From: SBAX01 sp964646605
GTDB taxonomy: Bacteria; Planctomycetota; Phycisphaerae; UBA1845
Length of the DNA: 61,511 bases
Direction: 5' to 3'
Assembly (NCBI GenBank): GCA_964646605.1
Contig: CAZYEX010000019.1
Span: 1 to 61,511, forward strand
Shown: piece by piece, positions 52,209-61,511 of the stretch
Numbering within the stretch: the first letter of the stretch is position 1
Layout of the letters: each line of letters starts with the position of its first letter
Program-made: the position numbers and the translations under genes
The notes under the pieces: generated by a model
Told to the model about the DNA's origin: nothing
Seen by the model: the letters and a program-made list of their open reading frames with translations, nothing else
Database searches by the model: none

Positions 52209-55200
52209 TCAGTTGCATCGTCCGCAACGATCACGGCAGAGTGGGTTACCACAAACCCCATTGGCCACGGGTGGCGCCACGCTGCCCAGACAGTGGCTGT
52301 TGTTGATGCACGGCAGGCCATCGTTCGTTCCGCCGCTACAGGTACTTACGCAGACTCCGGGCCCTCCCAGGGCCGGTGTTATAGCCGTACACGCCGCCCC
52401 GCAGGCGGTGCCGCACGTCACCAGGGACGGGCACGTGCAAGGACCAAGGAACGGATAAGCACGGCCCTTGAACGCGTCGACCTCGACCAGGATGTCGGTG
52501 GCGTCGACGTCCGAGTTCAGCCCCGGCAAGTTCGGTTGAAGCTGCATCTCGGTCTTCGGGCGCGCCCCGGGCAGGCTCTTAAACTTCTTGACCAATTCGG
52601 AGACGTCCAGACCGTCGGGCTGGGTCGTCGGCGACGGCGGGTTGAACGCCGGGAACACGTCGCCCCATCGGGTGGTCCGCATGTTAACATTGGGCCCGAC
52701 GCTGCCGCTCTTGCTATAGACATTGGCAATGTAGCTGGAACTCGAGGCGACCTCGGCGCCGGTGACGTGGATTTTCTCTCCCGCAGGCCAGACGCGGAAG
52801 TACGGCGTACATTGCAACCGCGCCCCGCGGAAGTTGCCGATGCCCGGACTGTCCTGGGCCTCGAGGTAGGTGGCCGGCGGTCCGACCCATCGAGCGCAGC
52901 CGTTGGCTTCCGACGGCGCGGTACACGAACCCACCTCGAATGTACTGAAGTCCGGCGCCGGGAACTGCGGAGCGTTGTCCGGTTCCGGATCCTGCATGTT
53001 GACCATCGTGATCTTAACGGCGTGACCGGTTCCCGTACTGGTGACCAGCGTGCCGAGCGAGAAGCTCAAGTACCGAGACTTGACATCCGCGTCAGACCAG
53101 TTAAGCGGGGGTAGAGCCGGCTCGGAGCCGCAGGCGCAGGTACACTCGCCCAACGGATCACCCAGAGGCCGGCAGTCGCCGGTGGGGCAATCCGAATCCT
53201 GGTCGCACTCCTCGCCGAACTCGAGCGTGCCGTTTCCGCACACCAAGGCCGGGCATTCGCACTGCGCGGTGCAAGCCGCCGGCGGGCAGTCGCCGCCCGT
53301 GGCGACACCGTCGCAGTCCTCACCGGTCTCGATGTTATTGTTCCCGCAGAATGGGTTGCAGGTACACTGATTGGCCGGTCCCGCGGCCACGCAGGTAGCG
53401 GGCAGAACGCAACCGGTCGGATTGGCGAGCGGGTCGCATTCCTCGCCCGCCTCCTTGACGCCGTTGCCGCAAACGACCACCGCGCCGCACAGACAGTTGG
53501 CAGTGCACAGCGTGTTCACCCCGCAAACCCCGCGGTCGTTGCCGTCGCAGGCTTCGATGCCGTTGCGGCGACCGTCGCCGCAGAAGGCCGGACCGCAACT
53601 GATGTTGACGTTTCCGGTTCCCGCGTCATCGCCGCCGGGGAAGCCGCCAAGGCGGATCGTATAGCACTGACCCGCCTGGGCCCCGCGGATTTCGGCGAAG
53701 GACGGTCCGCCGACGGCGTCCTTGTAGCAGTTCTCGTCCTGAGCCACGACGAACGTCCGGTCGTGTGTGGCCGCGTCGAGCGGGCAAGGACACTGATCCG
53801 GATTCTGAGTGTCCGTATAGATGGCGATCATGGAGTCGAACGGCGACGAGGCGTCCGCCGCGGCGCCGGTTCCACACATGCTCGCCAACAGGTCGCACTC
53901 TCCACCGGGCGTGCCCGCGGGCACGGTGAAGTGGAACCACTTGTCCTTCAAGATGGGATCCTCACCGAAGTCCGTGGTGACGGGGTTGAACCCGTCGGTC
54001 GTCAGACACCCGGTGTTGAACACGTAGGTGCCGACCGGAACTTCGGAAGCGTCGCCGCAGTCGTCGTCCGCTGGAATAGCAGCGCACGCCCCGCAGGCCG
54101 GCGAACTCACGTCGAACGTGGAGTCCGTACCGTTGCACGTTTCCAGATCCGTCACGTCGCACACACCGACGCACGGGCAGCAAGCACGTTCCGCCGGTCC
54201 GCCGCCGCCCGCCAGGACGTTGGTGTTCAGACACCACGCCAGATCCCATTGGGATTCACTGCCCGCGACGTAGCCCGAAGCACCGTCGCCGGACGCACTG
54301 TATCTGTTGCCATCGGGCGAATCCGCCCCCAAACGCATCCAGGTCCAGTAGCAGCCCGCCGGAGTAACGCCGGTGTCGTTGGCGATTTCCAACCAGTAGA
54401 TGCCGTTAAGGGTAAGACCCGTGACGGCCGGAACGAGGGCCAGTTGGTAGTCGTAGACCTTGACGCCCGTCGTACCGATTCCGGCGAGCGCCTGAGCGTT
54501 CTCACGCTCCGCCTTGGATATGCTGAGGCCGGTCACGATTCGCTCGGCAAAGACCGTACCCGGGATTCCCGCGGTCGGAGTCGGCCCCCCAAGCGAGTTG
54601 TTATAGATTCGGACGCGGAACTTATCCGCGGGGACGTCGGCGCCGCAGTCCCAGGTATTGGTCTCCTCCGGGTCGATGTTGAAGTAAGCGCCCTGGAAAC
54701 AGACCGTGCTGATATCGCCGCCCAGGTGGGCGAAGTCATCCGCCGTGGTGTGGCCGGTGCCCAGAGAGAGGTCGGCCGCGGCGCCGAGGGCTACATCGTC
54801 ATAGTTCTGGCAATTCGACTGACCCTCGATTTCGCAGAGCGGACAGGGATTGGCCTGGGCCTTCTCCTCGGCGCTGCCCACGCACACGCCGTTCGGCTGG
54901 GCACAGTCGTTGGAATCGGTGCAGGAGAATCCTTGGTCGGAGCCGCCTTGGCACACGCCGCCCTTGCACTCCACGGCCCCGATGAAGCGCCCGGTAAACC
55001 CGATGCCCTCGCAAATGTTCTTGGTCATGAGCTGACCGCTGTTGTGCCGCTTGTCCTTGCAGACGCCAGGACCGGTGCAGCACGAGCCGCTGTCGCACAA
55101 CCCCGCGATACAGACCGGCGAGGAGTTGGCGCCCGCGACCTGGGGCAGACCCATGTAGAACCCGAGCTTCTCGTTGCACTCGATCTGGTTCAGCGGCGTA

Positions 55201-58200
55201 CACTTGGAATCACATGTTCCGCTCGAACACGGATGGTCCGCGTCACACGGTGTCGTGGAGCTGCTGCACTCCAGGTAGCAGCAAGCCGCCGACGGGCAAG
55301 GCTCGACGGTGATCTGCACTTGGTAATCCCCGTGAGCACCGGCCAGAACCGAGTAAATCGGGTGGGCATAGACCCCCGCGGGGAGCAAGCCGAACGTCTG
55401 CCACAGGTTGTCCTCACCCGGGCACCACGGCGGACCGCGGAAGTTCGGCGCCTGGCCCGGACGATAGGGGTCGGGCGCGTTGCCGACGATGGTCTGACAG
55501 CCTAGTTCGCAGTCATTGGAGATGAAGGCCCATTGCGGCTGGTGTACCGGATCGCTGCAGCACATCGAGATACGCACGCGGGAGCACTTGTTGGTGCTGA
55601 AGCGGTGCCACCAACCCGGATCGGCCTGCACCGTCGTCGCCTCGTCGAAGCAGGTGTCGGGGTGCGCCGCGGTGCTGGTGGCGCCGTTGTTGTTGCCGGA
55701 CAGCACCACAACCTTAATCTGCTGCGAATCGAGCGGTTCAGGAACCGTGATGACGATCAGTTGGGCGTCTTCGCAGTCGTCGGCCCCGCTTCCGCGGAGG
55801 AGGCAACGCCCGTCGCAAACGCCTTGACCAATGCAGCCGGAATCGTCGGAACACACGGCATTGTTGCCGGTGCAACGACCGCAGTCGGTGTGCGTTGGAG
55901 TCCCGCACGTCCCGTTGCCCACGCAATCAGCGTTTTGATCGCAGACCGCGTTCGGCGGTGTTACACCGCTGCATCGGCCGCACGGTTGCAAATTGTTCGG
56001 GCCGCCCATGCACTGGAGACCGACGGGCTGCGGACAGCAGTGCTGCTCGCCGGCGTCACGCCCGTGATCCACGTCGCAGGTCGTACCAAAGCCTTTGAAT
56101 GTACTGGGAGAGCTGCATCCGCCGGGTAGGGTCTCCGTGCAACCGCCTGCGGTCGCACAGCACGCCCCTTCGGCACAATCCGCCAGAGCCACGCAAGTCG
56201 GCTCCGAACAAACTCCGGCCACATTGCAGTCAGCGTCGTTCGTGCATGGCCCGACGGCTCCAACGGTACAGGTACCGGAAAGGAGCGGGGCACACGGAGG
56301 CACACCCGTCGTACAGGTGCAGGTGCCCGCCACGTCGCACTGCGCGTTGTTCAGGCTCGTGCACAAACCGCCCACGTTGCCCGCGGTGCAAATGTCGGCT
56401 GTGCCCGCGGCACAGAAGGGGTTGTTCAGGTTGCAAGGCCCGTTCGCCCCGCAGGCCGCATCACTGTCGCAAGCAGCTCCGCCGATGGCGCAAGTTCGAC
56501 ATTTATTCCCATTCTGGGGACCACCTAGACACCCCGAGCACTTCGATCCCGCGCCGTGGGAAACGCGCGTGCCGTCCGAGACGCAAACCCAGGGGAGCAC
56601 GTTGTCTTCGCACTTGCCGGTGGACTTACTGCAGCAAGCGCCGTTCGGTGAGCTTTCCTTATCGCCCACCAGCTCCATGGCCAGGATGGCCAGATCCGGG
56701 GCGAGGAAGTTGTTGTCACTGGTCGGGAAAGTGTTGATCCAGAGCCGATTGGGAAACGTTTGGGTTCCGATGCCGTTGGCATTGGTCGTGGAAGTCCAGA
56801 CCGTATGGTTGTTGGGGTCGAAATCGCTGGCCGCGTGGATGACCACCCACCCCGACGCCGGAATCGTCAGCGAGGGATTCAAGATGACCGTCTGAATGCC
56901 GATTCCGGCAGCCAGCGGCGACATCACGATATCCTCGATGAAAACGCCGTTGATGTCATAGAAACGGACCTCGACCCGGTTGCCGGACACCACCCCGCCG
57001 TGCCAACGCATGACGTCCAAGCCCATGTGGGAGTTGCCGTCGGTGTTGATGAAGGTGTAATCGTCGCCCAGCAAGTTGAGCTTTCCGGCGGGGCCGTTGG
57101 GATCGGCAAGGCAGGTACCGCCCAGGCCGTTAATACCCGGTCCGCCCGGACCCGGCACGCAAGCCTGCGAATCGGAGATCGGTCCGACCGTCTTGCGATA
57201 TTCCGGCAGGTCGGCGGTGCCGTGCGCCGTGATTCCGCGTCCGTACTTGGGGCAACCCCAGGCATCGATGGATAAGTTACGCGGATCGTTACCGCCGCAT
57301 TTCAACACGGCGTCCTGGGCATCCAGTTGGCCATCATCGCCCGCGAACCACTGGGACGCAGCGTCTAAGCTGATGCACGCCGCCCACTTCGTATGAGTGC
57401 AGTCGCCCTGATCGCCGATATCCCCACCGTCGGGAACGCAGCAGCGCCCGAACACGCAGAACGGAACGTTGGCGCCCAACGGAGACTTGGTGCAGGTCAT
57501 AGTATTGAGGGGACAATCGGAATTGGTGTTGCAAGGCTCGTTCGACGGCCCGCCCGCACATTCACCCTCGGAGCAGTCGGCTCCTGGGCCGCAGGGATTC
57601 TTGCCAGGCTGGCAGAAGCCGCCTTGGCAGGACTCGACGCCGTTGCAGTTCACGCCGTCGTTGCAATCCGCAGCCGCGGCGCACGCCTTCTGGCAGTGTT
57701 CGCAGATTCCGCCGGCGCAGTCACTGTTAACCACGCAAGCCTCGCCGTCGCTGGCGCCCCCGTCGCATCGCGGGAAGGCCTCGGCGCAAAACGTCTGGTC
57801 TGCGGGGGGCTCGCTACAGCATGTCGGGGTCACACCGAGCGTGCAGACGCGCGGCGGGTTACCCCCGGGGCCCTTGCAGGCTTCCTTACCGTTGCAGAAG
57901 ACGCCATCGTCGCAATCACCCGGCAAACCCTCGGCCACGGGATCGTTCGCACAGGTACCCGCGCAGGCGCCGATGCCCGGCGGAATGGTGCAGCGATCGA
58001 CCGTACACTTGTTGCCGTCGTCACACTCCACGTCGAAAGAGCAGTTCGGCGGGGTGCAGGCCGCGGTCACGTTCTCGAACCGCGAGGGAAGCGGACCGAC
58101 CAACGTCCCGGCTTCACGCCGTCGCGTTCCTTCGTCGTCGCGCCAGTCCACCGTCACGACGTTCACCACCCGGTGCACGTCGTCCGGCATGTTCCCCGCC

Positions 58201-58430
58201 TTGAACGTCGTGAGGGAAACGCCGGGCGCTTTGACCCGGTCCGCGGGACGGGCTTTCACCGTCGTCGTGGCTCGAGCCTCCTCCGTGCGTGCTTGCTCTT
58301 CCGTCGCCCCTTGACGAGCGGAATCCACTGGCGCGCCTTCGAGTTGAAGGCTGACCCCGAGCGCCACCGCAACAACCCCGAGCGCCCCGATCCAAGGACG
58401 CCATCCACCGATTTTACTTCCAAAACTCAT
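52209..58430 (-). CDS. Giant secreted Cys-rich multidomain protein (2073 residues)
   Basis: ATG 58430 has GGAGGT nine bases upstream. A signal anchor (WIGALGVVAVALGVSLQLEG) is followed by a helical spacer, then CDDGNKCTVDRC-type units, lectin-like beta domains (e.g. near SHMGLDVMRWHGGVVSGNRV), two GACC modules (GACCSKSTGKCEDNVLP, GACCATAGGCTETLPGGC), more Cys-rich units, further beta-sandwich domains, and four DUF4215-like Cys repeats near residues 1700-1850 (FCGDGRRNGIEACDG, VCGNGVKEAGEECDP, FCGNNNIETGEDCDG, VCGNGTLEFGEECDQ). The C-terminus (CRDRCGRCN) has no sorting signal or membrane helix. Role unknown; adhesion or surface-matrix function is a guess. Confidence 0.83.
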   Translation of the reverse strand: MSFGSKIGGWRPWIGALGVVAVALGVSLQLEGAPVDSARQGATEEQARTEEARATTTVKARPADRVKAPGVSLTTFKAGNMPDDVHRVVNVVTVDWRDDEGTRRREAGTLVGPLPSRFENVTAACTPPNCSFDVECDDGNKCTVDRCTIPPGIGACAGTCANDPVAEGLPGDCDDGVFCNGKEACKGPGGNPPRVCTLGVTPTCCSEPPADQTFCAEAFPRCDGGASDGEACVVNSDCAGGICEHCQKACAAAADCNDGVNCNGVESCQGGFCQPGKNPCGPGADCSEGECAGGPSNEPCNTNSDCPLNTMTCTKSPLGANVPFCVFGRCCVPDGGDIGDQGDCTHTKWAACISLDAASQWFAGDDGQLDAQDAVLKCGGNDPRNLSIDAWGCPKYGRGITAHGTADLPEYRKTVGPISDSQACVPGPGGPGINGLGGTCLADPNGPAGKLNLLGDDYTFINTDGNSHMGLDVMRWHGGVVSGNRVEVRFYDINGVFIEDIVMSPLAAGIGIQTVILNPSLTIPASGWVVIHAASDFDPNNHTVWTSTTNANGIGTQTFPNRLWINTFPTSDNNFLAPDLAILAMELVGDKESSPNGACCSKSTGKCEDNVLPWVCVSDGTRVSHGAGSKCSGCLGGPQNGNKCRTCAIGGAACDSDAACGANGPCNLNNPFCAAGTADICTAGNVGGLCTSLNNAQCDVAGTCTCTTGVPPCAPLLSGTCTVGAVGPCTNDADCNVAGVCSEPTCVALADCAEGACCATAGGCTETLPGGCSSPSTFKGFGTTCDVDHGRDAGEQHCCPQPVGLQCMGGPNNLQPCGRCSGVTPPNAVCDQNADCVGNGTCGTPTHTDCGRCTGNNAVCSDDSGCIGQGVCDGRCLLRGSGADDCEDAQLIVITVPEPLDSQQIKVVVLSGNNNGATSTAAHPDTCFDEATTVQADPGWWHRFSTNKCSRVRISMCCSDPVHQPQWAFISNDCELGCQTIVGNAPDPYRPGQAPNFRGPPWCPGEDNLWQTFGLLPAGVYAHPIYSVLAGAHGDYQVQITVEPCPSAACCYLECSSSTTPCDADHPCSSGTCDSKCTPLNQIECNEKLGFYMGLPQVAGANSSPVCIAGLCDSGSCCTGPGVCKDKRHNSGQLMTKNICEGIGFTGRFIGAVECKGGVCQGGSDQGFSCTDSNDCAQPNGVCVGSAEEKAQANPCPLCEIEGQSNCQNYDDVALGAAADLSLGTGHTTADDFAHLGGDISTVCFQGAYFNIDPEETNTWDCGADVPADKFRVRIYNNSLGGPTPTAGIPGTVFAERIVTGLSISKAERENAQALAGIGTTGVKVYDYQLALVPAVTGLTLNGIYWLEIANDTGVTPAGCYWTWMRLGADSPDGNRYSASGDGASGYVAGSESQWDLAWCLNTNVLAGGGGPAERACCPCVGVCDVTDLETCNGTDSTFDVSSPACGACAAIPADDDCGDASEVPVGTYVFNTGCLTTDGFNPVTTDFGEDPILKDKWFHFTVPAGTPGGECDLLASMCGTGAAADASSPFDSMIAIYTDTQNPDQCPCPLDAATHDRTFVVAQDENCYKDAVGGPSFAEIRGAQAGQCYTIRLGGFPGGDDAGTGNVNISCGPAFCGDGRRNGIEACDGNDRGVCGVNTLCTANCLCGAVVVCGNGVKEAGEECDPLANPTGCVLPATCVAAGPANQCTCNPFCGNNNIETGEDCDGVATGGDCPPAACTAQCECPALVCGNGTLEFGEECDQDSDCPTGDCRPLGDPLGECTCACGSEPALPPLNWSDADVKSRYLSFSLGTLVTSTGTGHAVKITMVNMQDPEPDNAPQFPAPDFSTFEVGSCTAPSEANGCARWVGPPATYLEAQDSPGIGNFRGARLQCTPYFRVWPAGEKIHVTGAEVASSSSYIANVYSKSGSVGPNVNMRTTRWGDVFPAFNPPSPTTQPDGLDVSELVKKFKSLPGARPKTEMQLQPNLPGLNSDVDATDILVEVDAFKGRAYPFLGPCTCPSLVTCGTACGAACTAITPALGGPGVCVSTCSGGTNDGLPCINNSHCLGSVAPPVANGVCGNPLCRDRCGRCN

Positions 58431-59561
58431 AGCTCTTTACCTCCACCCAAGAGTGGGAACGACCCGCGTTCCCCACGATCCACCTATCCCACGAGAATCC
58501 CAAGACACCAAGCCCCCTCACCTCGGGGCCCTCTTACCGCTGCAAGACGGCACGCGGTCTTGCGGCGCGGGGGAGACGACGTCCCACTAACCATTCGGTG
58601 CGCTCCGTCGCACGAAACGAATCCGGAGCGATCACCGGCAACATGCTGCGGCCCTGAAGACGCCGGGCCGATGTTTGACAAAGCTACTTGATAGGACACG
58701 CGAACCCGCTTCGCTCCCCGACTACGCCTCGTTTATCCCCGCCACCCTTGATCCAGATGACCCGCAAGACAATGCGACGCACTACCCAACGAGCCTCTCA
58801 ACGAGCGACGGTTGCGCGGCGATGGACGCGCGAATGCGCGATTCCACATGTGAGTCTGCCAACAGCGCGAACAACCGTTACTCATGGACGCCCCTCACGA
58901 CGGATCCCGCGGCAGGATTCCTTTCCCTCTCCGCGTTCTCTCCTCCGCGTTCCACACACTCGTCCGCTTCGCCGAGGCCCACGGTTGCGTTTATTGCGGT
59001 CCCCTTCGACCGTCACAACCACAACCTCCGACCCGAGCACAGCTTCAAGGACTTGACGACGAGCCCGAACGCTGCTTTCGATTGGGCCGATATTACCAGT
59101 TCCGACCTAACGGCGTCAACAAGTTTTTCCACGTTGTTAATTAGGTTGGAACCAGGGTTCCGCATCTTTCCATGTCAGACGAACAATTGGAGTGTAATCG
59201 TAAGAATTGCCGTTCTTTCGTCCCTGGCTTTGTTTTTTTGGGACCATAACGTAATGAAAAAACTGCCCTCCAAGGCAAGGAAACCGGATCCGCCACTCCG
59301 GCGGAGGGGCCCGGAGGGCGCCTGGGAGCGCGCCGGAGCGTTCCCGGGTAGTCGCCGAAGAACGGCGACTCGGCGCAAGAAATGCTCGGTTGTGTCAAGA
59401 ATGTAAGAACGTGTCGCGGAATTGTGACAAGTGAGTGACATTAAAGCAGGAGTGGGCGCGATCGATCGCGCGCATCGTAACCGCTCACGAAAACACCCAA
59501 CGGCGACCGGCGCCGCGCAGGTTTCCCACCGCGCCCGTTTTCACGCGGACCGTTTCGTGTT
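58431..59561. other. Gene-poor 1.1-kb region between the giant gene and xseA
   Basis: Two open frames on the plus strand (58675-59406, 243 codons; 58884-59144, 86 codons) have low-complexity or Arg/Pro/Ser-rich translations and no ribosome site that I can support. Between 59260 and 59400 the sequence is rich in stems, e.g. CCGCC/GGCGG and the perfect hairpin GTCGCCG-aagaa-CGGCGAC (59351-59369). A structured leader or small RNA is possible, but no known class was recognised. Confidence 0.5.
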
Positions 59562-61142
59562 ATGCACGGGCTTGCGCCTATGAATACCCGAGCGAGGCCA
59601 ACGGGATCCGATCCAAACGTCGACGCCAAGAGCGTTGTGCCGGGCGCGGCGCCGCTTTCGGTTTCGCAGCTTACGGCGCAGATCAAGCTCGCGGTCGAAC
59701 ACGCCTTTCCCTCGACCGTTCACGTGGTCGGCGAAATCAGCAATTTCAAACGACACGGCAGCGGGCACGTGTATCTGACGCTCAAGGATCCGGGCAGCGA
59801 ACTTTCATGCGTGATGTGGAAAAGTGACGCGGCGCGGCTCAAGTTCGAACCCAAAGACGGCATGGAAGTTGTCGCCGGCGGCTCCATCGAGGTCTTCGAG
59901 CGCGCCGGGCGATATCAACTCTACATTCGCCGACTGGAACCACGCGGGATCGGAGCGCTCGAACTCGCGTTTCGGCAACTATGCGAGAAGCTCCAAAAGG
60001 AGGGCTTGTTCGAGGCCGGTCGCAAGCGACCGCTGCCGAAATTTCCCGAGAGAATCGCGTTGGTCACGAGTCCCACGGGGGCGGCCTTGGCGGACATGCT
60101 GCGAACCATCGAACGCCGGTACCCGTGCGTTTCCGTGCTGCTTTATCCGGTTCGGGTGCAAGGCGAGGGCGCGGCCGGTGAGATCGCCGCGGCCATCCGC
60201 GCCATCAACGCCAACCACGAACGGCTCGGAGGGATCGACGTGATGATCGTCGGCCGCGGCGGCGGATCGCTCGAAGATTTGTGGGCGTTTAACGAGGAAA
60301 TCGTCGCCCGGGCGATTCATGCCAGCCGCATTCCCGTGGTCAGCGCCGTCGGTCACGAGGTCGATGTGACCATCTCGGACCTCGTCGCGGACGTTCGAGC
60401 AGCGACACCGACGGCGGCGGCGGAGTTGGTCGTGCCCGTGCTCGACGAAGTGCTTGCGGACCTAGGCGCACACGCACTCCGCCTGAGTCGATCGGTTCGT
60501 GGTCGGATGGACGTCGTCGCGGCGCGGTTCGCCGGACTTCTGAAGCAAGCACCGTTTCGCGAGCCGATCGCGTTGGTGCGAAGACGCGAGCAGGTCGTGG
60601 ATGAATTGTCGACCCGTGCGGTGCGATCACTTTCGAGTCGGGAACATCAGCTTCGTCAGCGAGTCGAGGCCGGGGAACGGATCGTGGCGCGTATCGCCCC
60701 CCATCGCTACCTGGCCCAGACCACGGTTCGTTTGCGCGATGCCTGGCATCGTCTGCACTGGGCTTGGTCGCGGCGGAGCACCGCGCTGGAGCGCCGGTTG
60801 GGATCGGACGAAGCTCGTCTGGCCAAGTCCTCGCCCACGGCGCAGGTCGTGACCGCGCAACAACACGTCGATCGGCTGGGCAGTTCGGTGCAAGAGGGCA
60901 TGGCCCATCGCCTCGAACTTCTCGTGGCCCGGATCGCGGCCCAGGAAACCTTGCTGGGCGCGGTCAGCCATCGCAGCGTCCTGGCCCGAGGCTTCTCGAT
61001 CACCCGCACGAAAAAGGGCCGGACCATCGTGCGCTCGGCATCCGACGTCCGCGACGGCCAGCGCCTGCTAACCCAGCTCGCCGACGGCGAGTTCGAGTCC
61101 GAAACGCGAAACATCGAACAGCGCGAACTTTTCGACGAGTGA
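59562..61142 (+). CDS. xseA: Exodeoxyribonuclease VII large subunit
   Basis: XseA is the catalytic and DNA-binding subunit of exonuclease VII, a cytoplasmic enzyme degrading single-stranded DNA. The 526-residue product has the N-terminal OB fold (LSVSQLTAQIKLAVEHAFPS, GEISNFKRHGSGHVYLTLKD), the catalytic domain (PERIALVTSPTGAALADML, VMIVGRGGGSLEDLWAFNEE, SAVGHEVDVTISDLVADVRA) and a helical C-terminus ending in the RGFSITRTKKG region. The start is ATG 59562 or 59580; neither has a strong ribosome site. The small subunit gene xseB would be expected next but is not in the window; an IS4-like transposase end follows. Confidence 0.96.
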   Translation: MHGLAPMNTRARPTGSDPNVDAKSVVPGAAPLSVSQLTAQIKLAVEHAFPSTVHVVGEISNFKRHGSGHVYLTLKDPGSELSCVMWKSDAARLKFEPKDGMEVVAGGSIEVFERAGRYQLYIRRLEPRGIGALELAFRQLCEKLQKEGLFEAGRKRPLPKFPERIALVTSPTGAALADMLRTIERRYPCVSVLLYPVRVQGEGAAGEIAAAIRAINANHERLGGIDVMIVGRGGGSLEDLWAFNEEIVARAIHASRIPVVSAVGHEVDVTISDLVADVRAATPTAAAELVVPVLDEVLADLGAHALRLSRSVRGRMDVVAARFAGLLKQAPFREPIALVRRREQVVDELSTRAVRSLSSREHQLRQRVEAGERIVARIAPHRYLAQTTVRLRDAWHRLHWAWSRRSTALERRLGSDEARLAKSSPTAQVVTAQQHVDRLGSSVQEGMAHRLELLVARIAAQETLLGAVSHRSVLARGFSITRTKKGRTIVRSASDVRDGQRLLTQLADGEFESETRNIEQRELFDE

Positions 61143-61379
61143 CGCCCTGCTTGGAACCCCCTCTCCCCCTTGGGGGAGAGGGTTGGGTGAGGGGGAAAAG
61201 AGCCGAACCGCCTCCGCGACGCCGGCACGACGCAAGTCAACCGAGGCCAGTGGCCACCAGCCACCGGGATGCAGAAAAATCATCTTCACAGCTTTTCTTG
61301 CCGACGCGGATTTCGCACGTTCGAGGGAGGGGCGACGCGTTCGCGGGCCCCATGGGGGCCTGGGGCCTTAGCCTCAAGT
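61143..61379. other. Spacer between xseA and transposase end
   Basis: No gene is seen. It holds the CCCTCTCCCCC hairpin, and near 61345-61368 a G/C palindromic stretch (GGGCCCCATGGGGGCC) that may belong to the terminal region of the insertion sequence. Confidence 0.4.
61159..61182. repeat. REP-like hairpin CCCTCTCCCCC / GGGGGAGAGGG after xseA
   Basis: Perfect 11-bp arms with a two-base loop lie 17 bases after the xseA stop, followed by TTGGGTGAGGGGGA. I recall the same motif as a widely dispersed bacterial palindrome. It may also end transcription although no T tract follows. Confidence 0.6.
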
Positions 61380-61511
61380 TTACCCACATTTTAGGAACCC
61401 CACGGCGAGCGCGCCATCGACCATGCTCTGCAGTTTCGTCCAGCCTCGCCATAGGACGATCCAGCCTGGGGGGTGGTCGTGGCGACGATTTTGATGTCCG
61501 CCAAGCCGGGC
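61380..61511 (-). mobile_element. C-terminal end of an IS4-type transposase, truncated by window edge
   Basis: Read on the minus strand from the right edge, the frame gives ARLGGHQNRRHDHPPG then WIVLWRGWTKLQSMVDGALA and ends FLKCG with TAA at 61382-61380. RLGG, the G-W-x-x-LWRGW-x-x-L block and the KCG-stop are typical of IS4-family transposase C-termini as I remember them. Only 43 codons are in the window, so integrity cannot be judged. The element's end should lie within a few tens of bases left of the stop. Confidence 0.7.

Noticed and set aside
53763..55505. 580-codon plus-strand frame opposite the 2073-residue protein
   Set aside because: Low-complexity Arg/Val/Gly translation antisense to Cys-rich modules; no start signal.
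59260..59400. c-di-GMP or cobalamin riboswitch
   Set aside because: The conserved core boxes of these classes could not be found in order.
58675..59406. 243-codon frame upstream of xseA
   Set aside because: Ser/Thr/Pro-rich then Arg-rich translation, no ribosome site, no recognisable domain; treated as intergenic.

Overview
The window is high-GC bacterial DNA, most likely from a planctomycete (Planctomycetota, possibly Phycisphaerae-like). The reasons are the pseudopilins with a FTLIELLVVIAIIALLI N-terminus and a C-terminal H-x(n)-DG motif, very large secreted Cys-rich proteins, dockerin-like EF-hand pairs, thrombospondin-3 repeats, a CRTAC1/UnbV protein beside a multihaem cytochrome, and abundant short palindromic and word-like repeats. 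LpxA and a predicted outer-membrane barrel indicate a diderm cell with lipid A. Lineage is inferred from gene content only.

Layout. 1-7.8 kb: 3' part of a ComM/YifB-type ATPase, a PIN-domain toxin-antitoxin pair, a pentahaem-TPR cytochrome followed by a CRTAC1 protein, and a DUF433/DUF5615-like pair. 8-19 kb: panD, a small secreted Cys-rich protein, tRNA-Arg(CCG), a beta-lactamase-fold hydrolase, a Tat-exported DUF362 protein, a pseudopilin behind a near-consensus promoter with a long leader, and a DUF2339-DUF3999 pair. 17.7-23.4 kb: an exosortase cassette (accessory membrane protein, exosortase, and a 1286-residue substrate ending in an IPTL-type sorting signal). 23.6-31.8 kb: two alpha/beta hydrolases, a family-4 type uracil-DNA glycosylase, lpxA, a pseudopilin beside the truncated remnant of its paralogue, and a Ser/Thr kinase. 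31.9-41.1 kb: a beta-helix protein with a dockerin-like end, a repeat-rich spacer, a GT-C / GT2 / B12-radical-SAM run, and a thrombospondin-3 repeat lipoprotein.

41.3-48.7 kb is the most interesting part. A pentahaem lipoprotein is divergent from a five-gene operon (predicted beta-barrel, NHL-propeller lipoprotein, 12-haem cytochrome, 4-haem cytochrome, second NHL lipoprotein). All four junctions overlap, the last three as ATGA. It looks like a porin-cytochrome conduit for moving electrons across the outer membrane, with two propellers as added parts.

48.8-58.4 kb holds two giant secreted Cys-rich proteins; the first combines cohesin-like and dockerin-like modules. 58.4-61.5 kb holds a gene-poor spacer, xseA, and the C-terminal end of an IS4-type transposase at the right edge. 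Cell-envelope and secreted functions dominate throughout; housekeeping genes (comM, panD, udg, lpxA, xseA, tRNA-Arg) are scattered between them.
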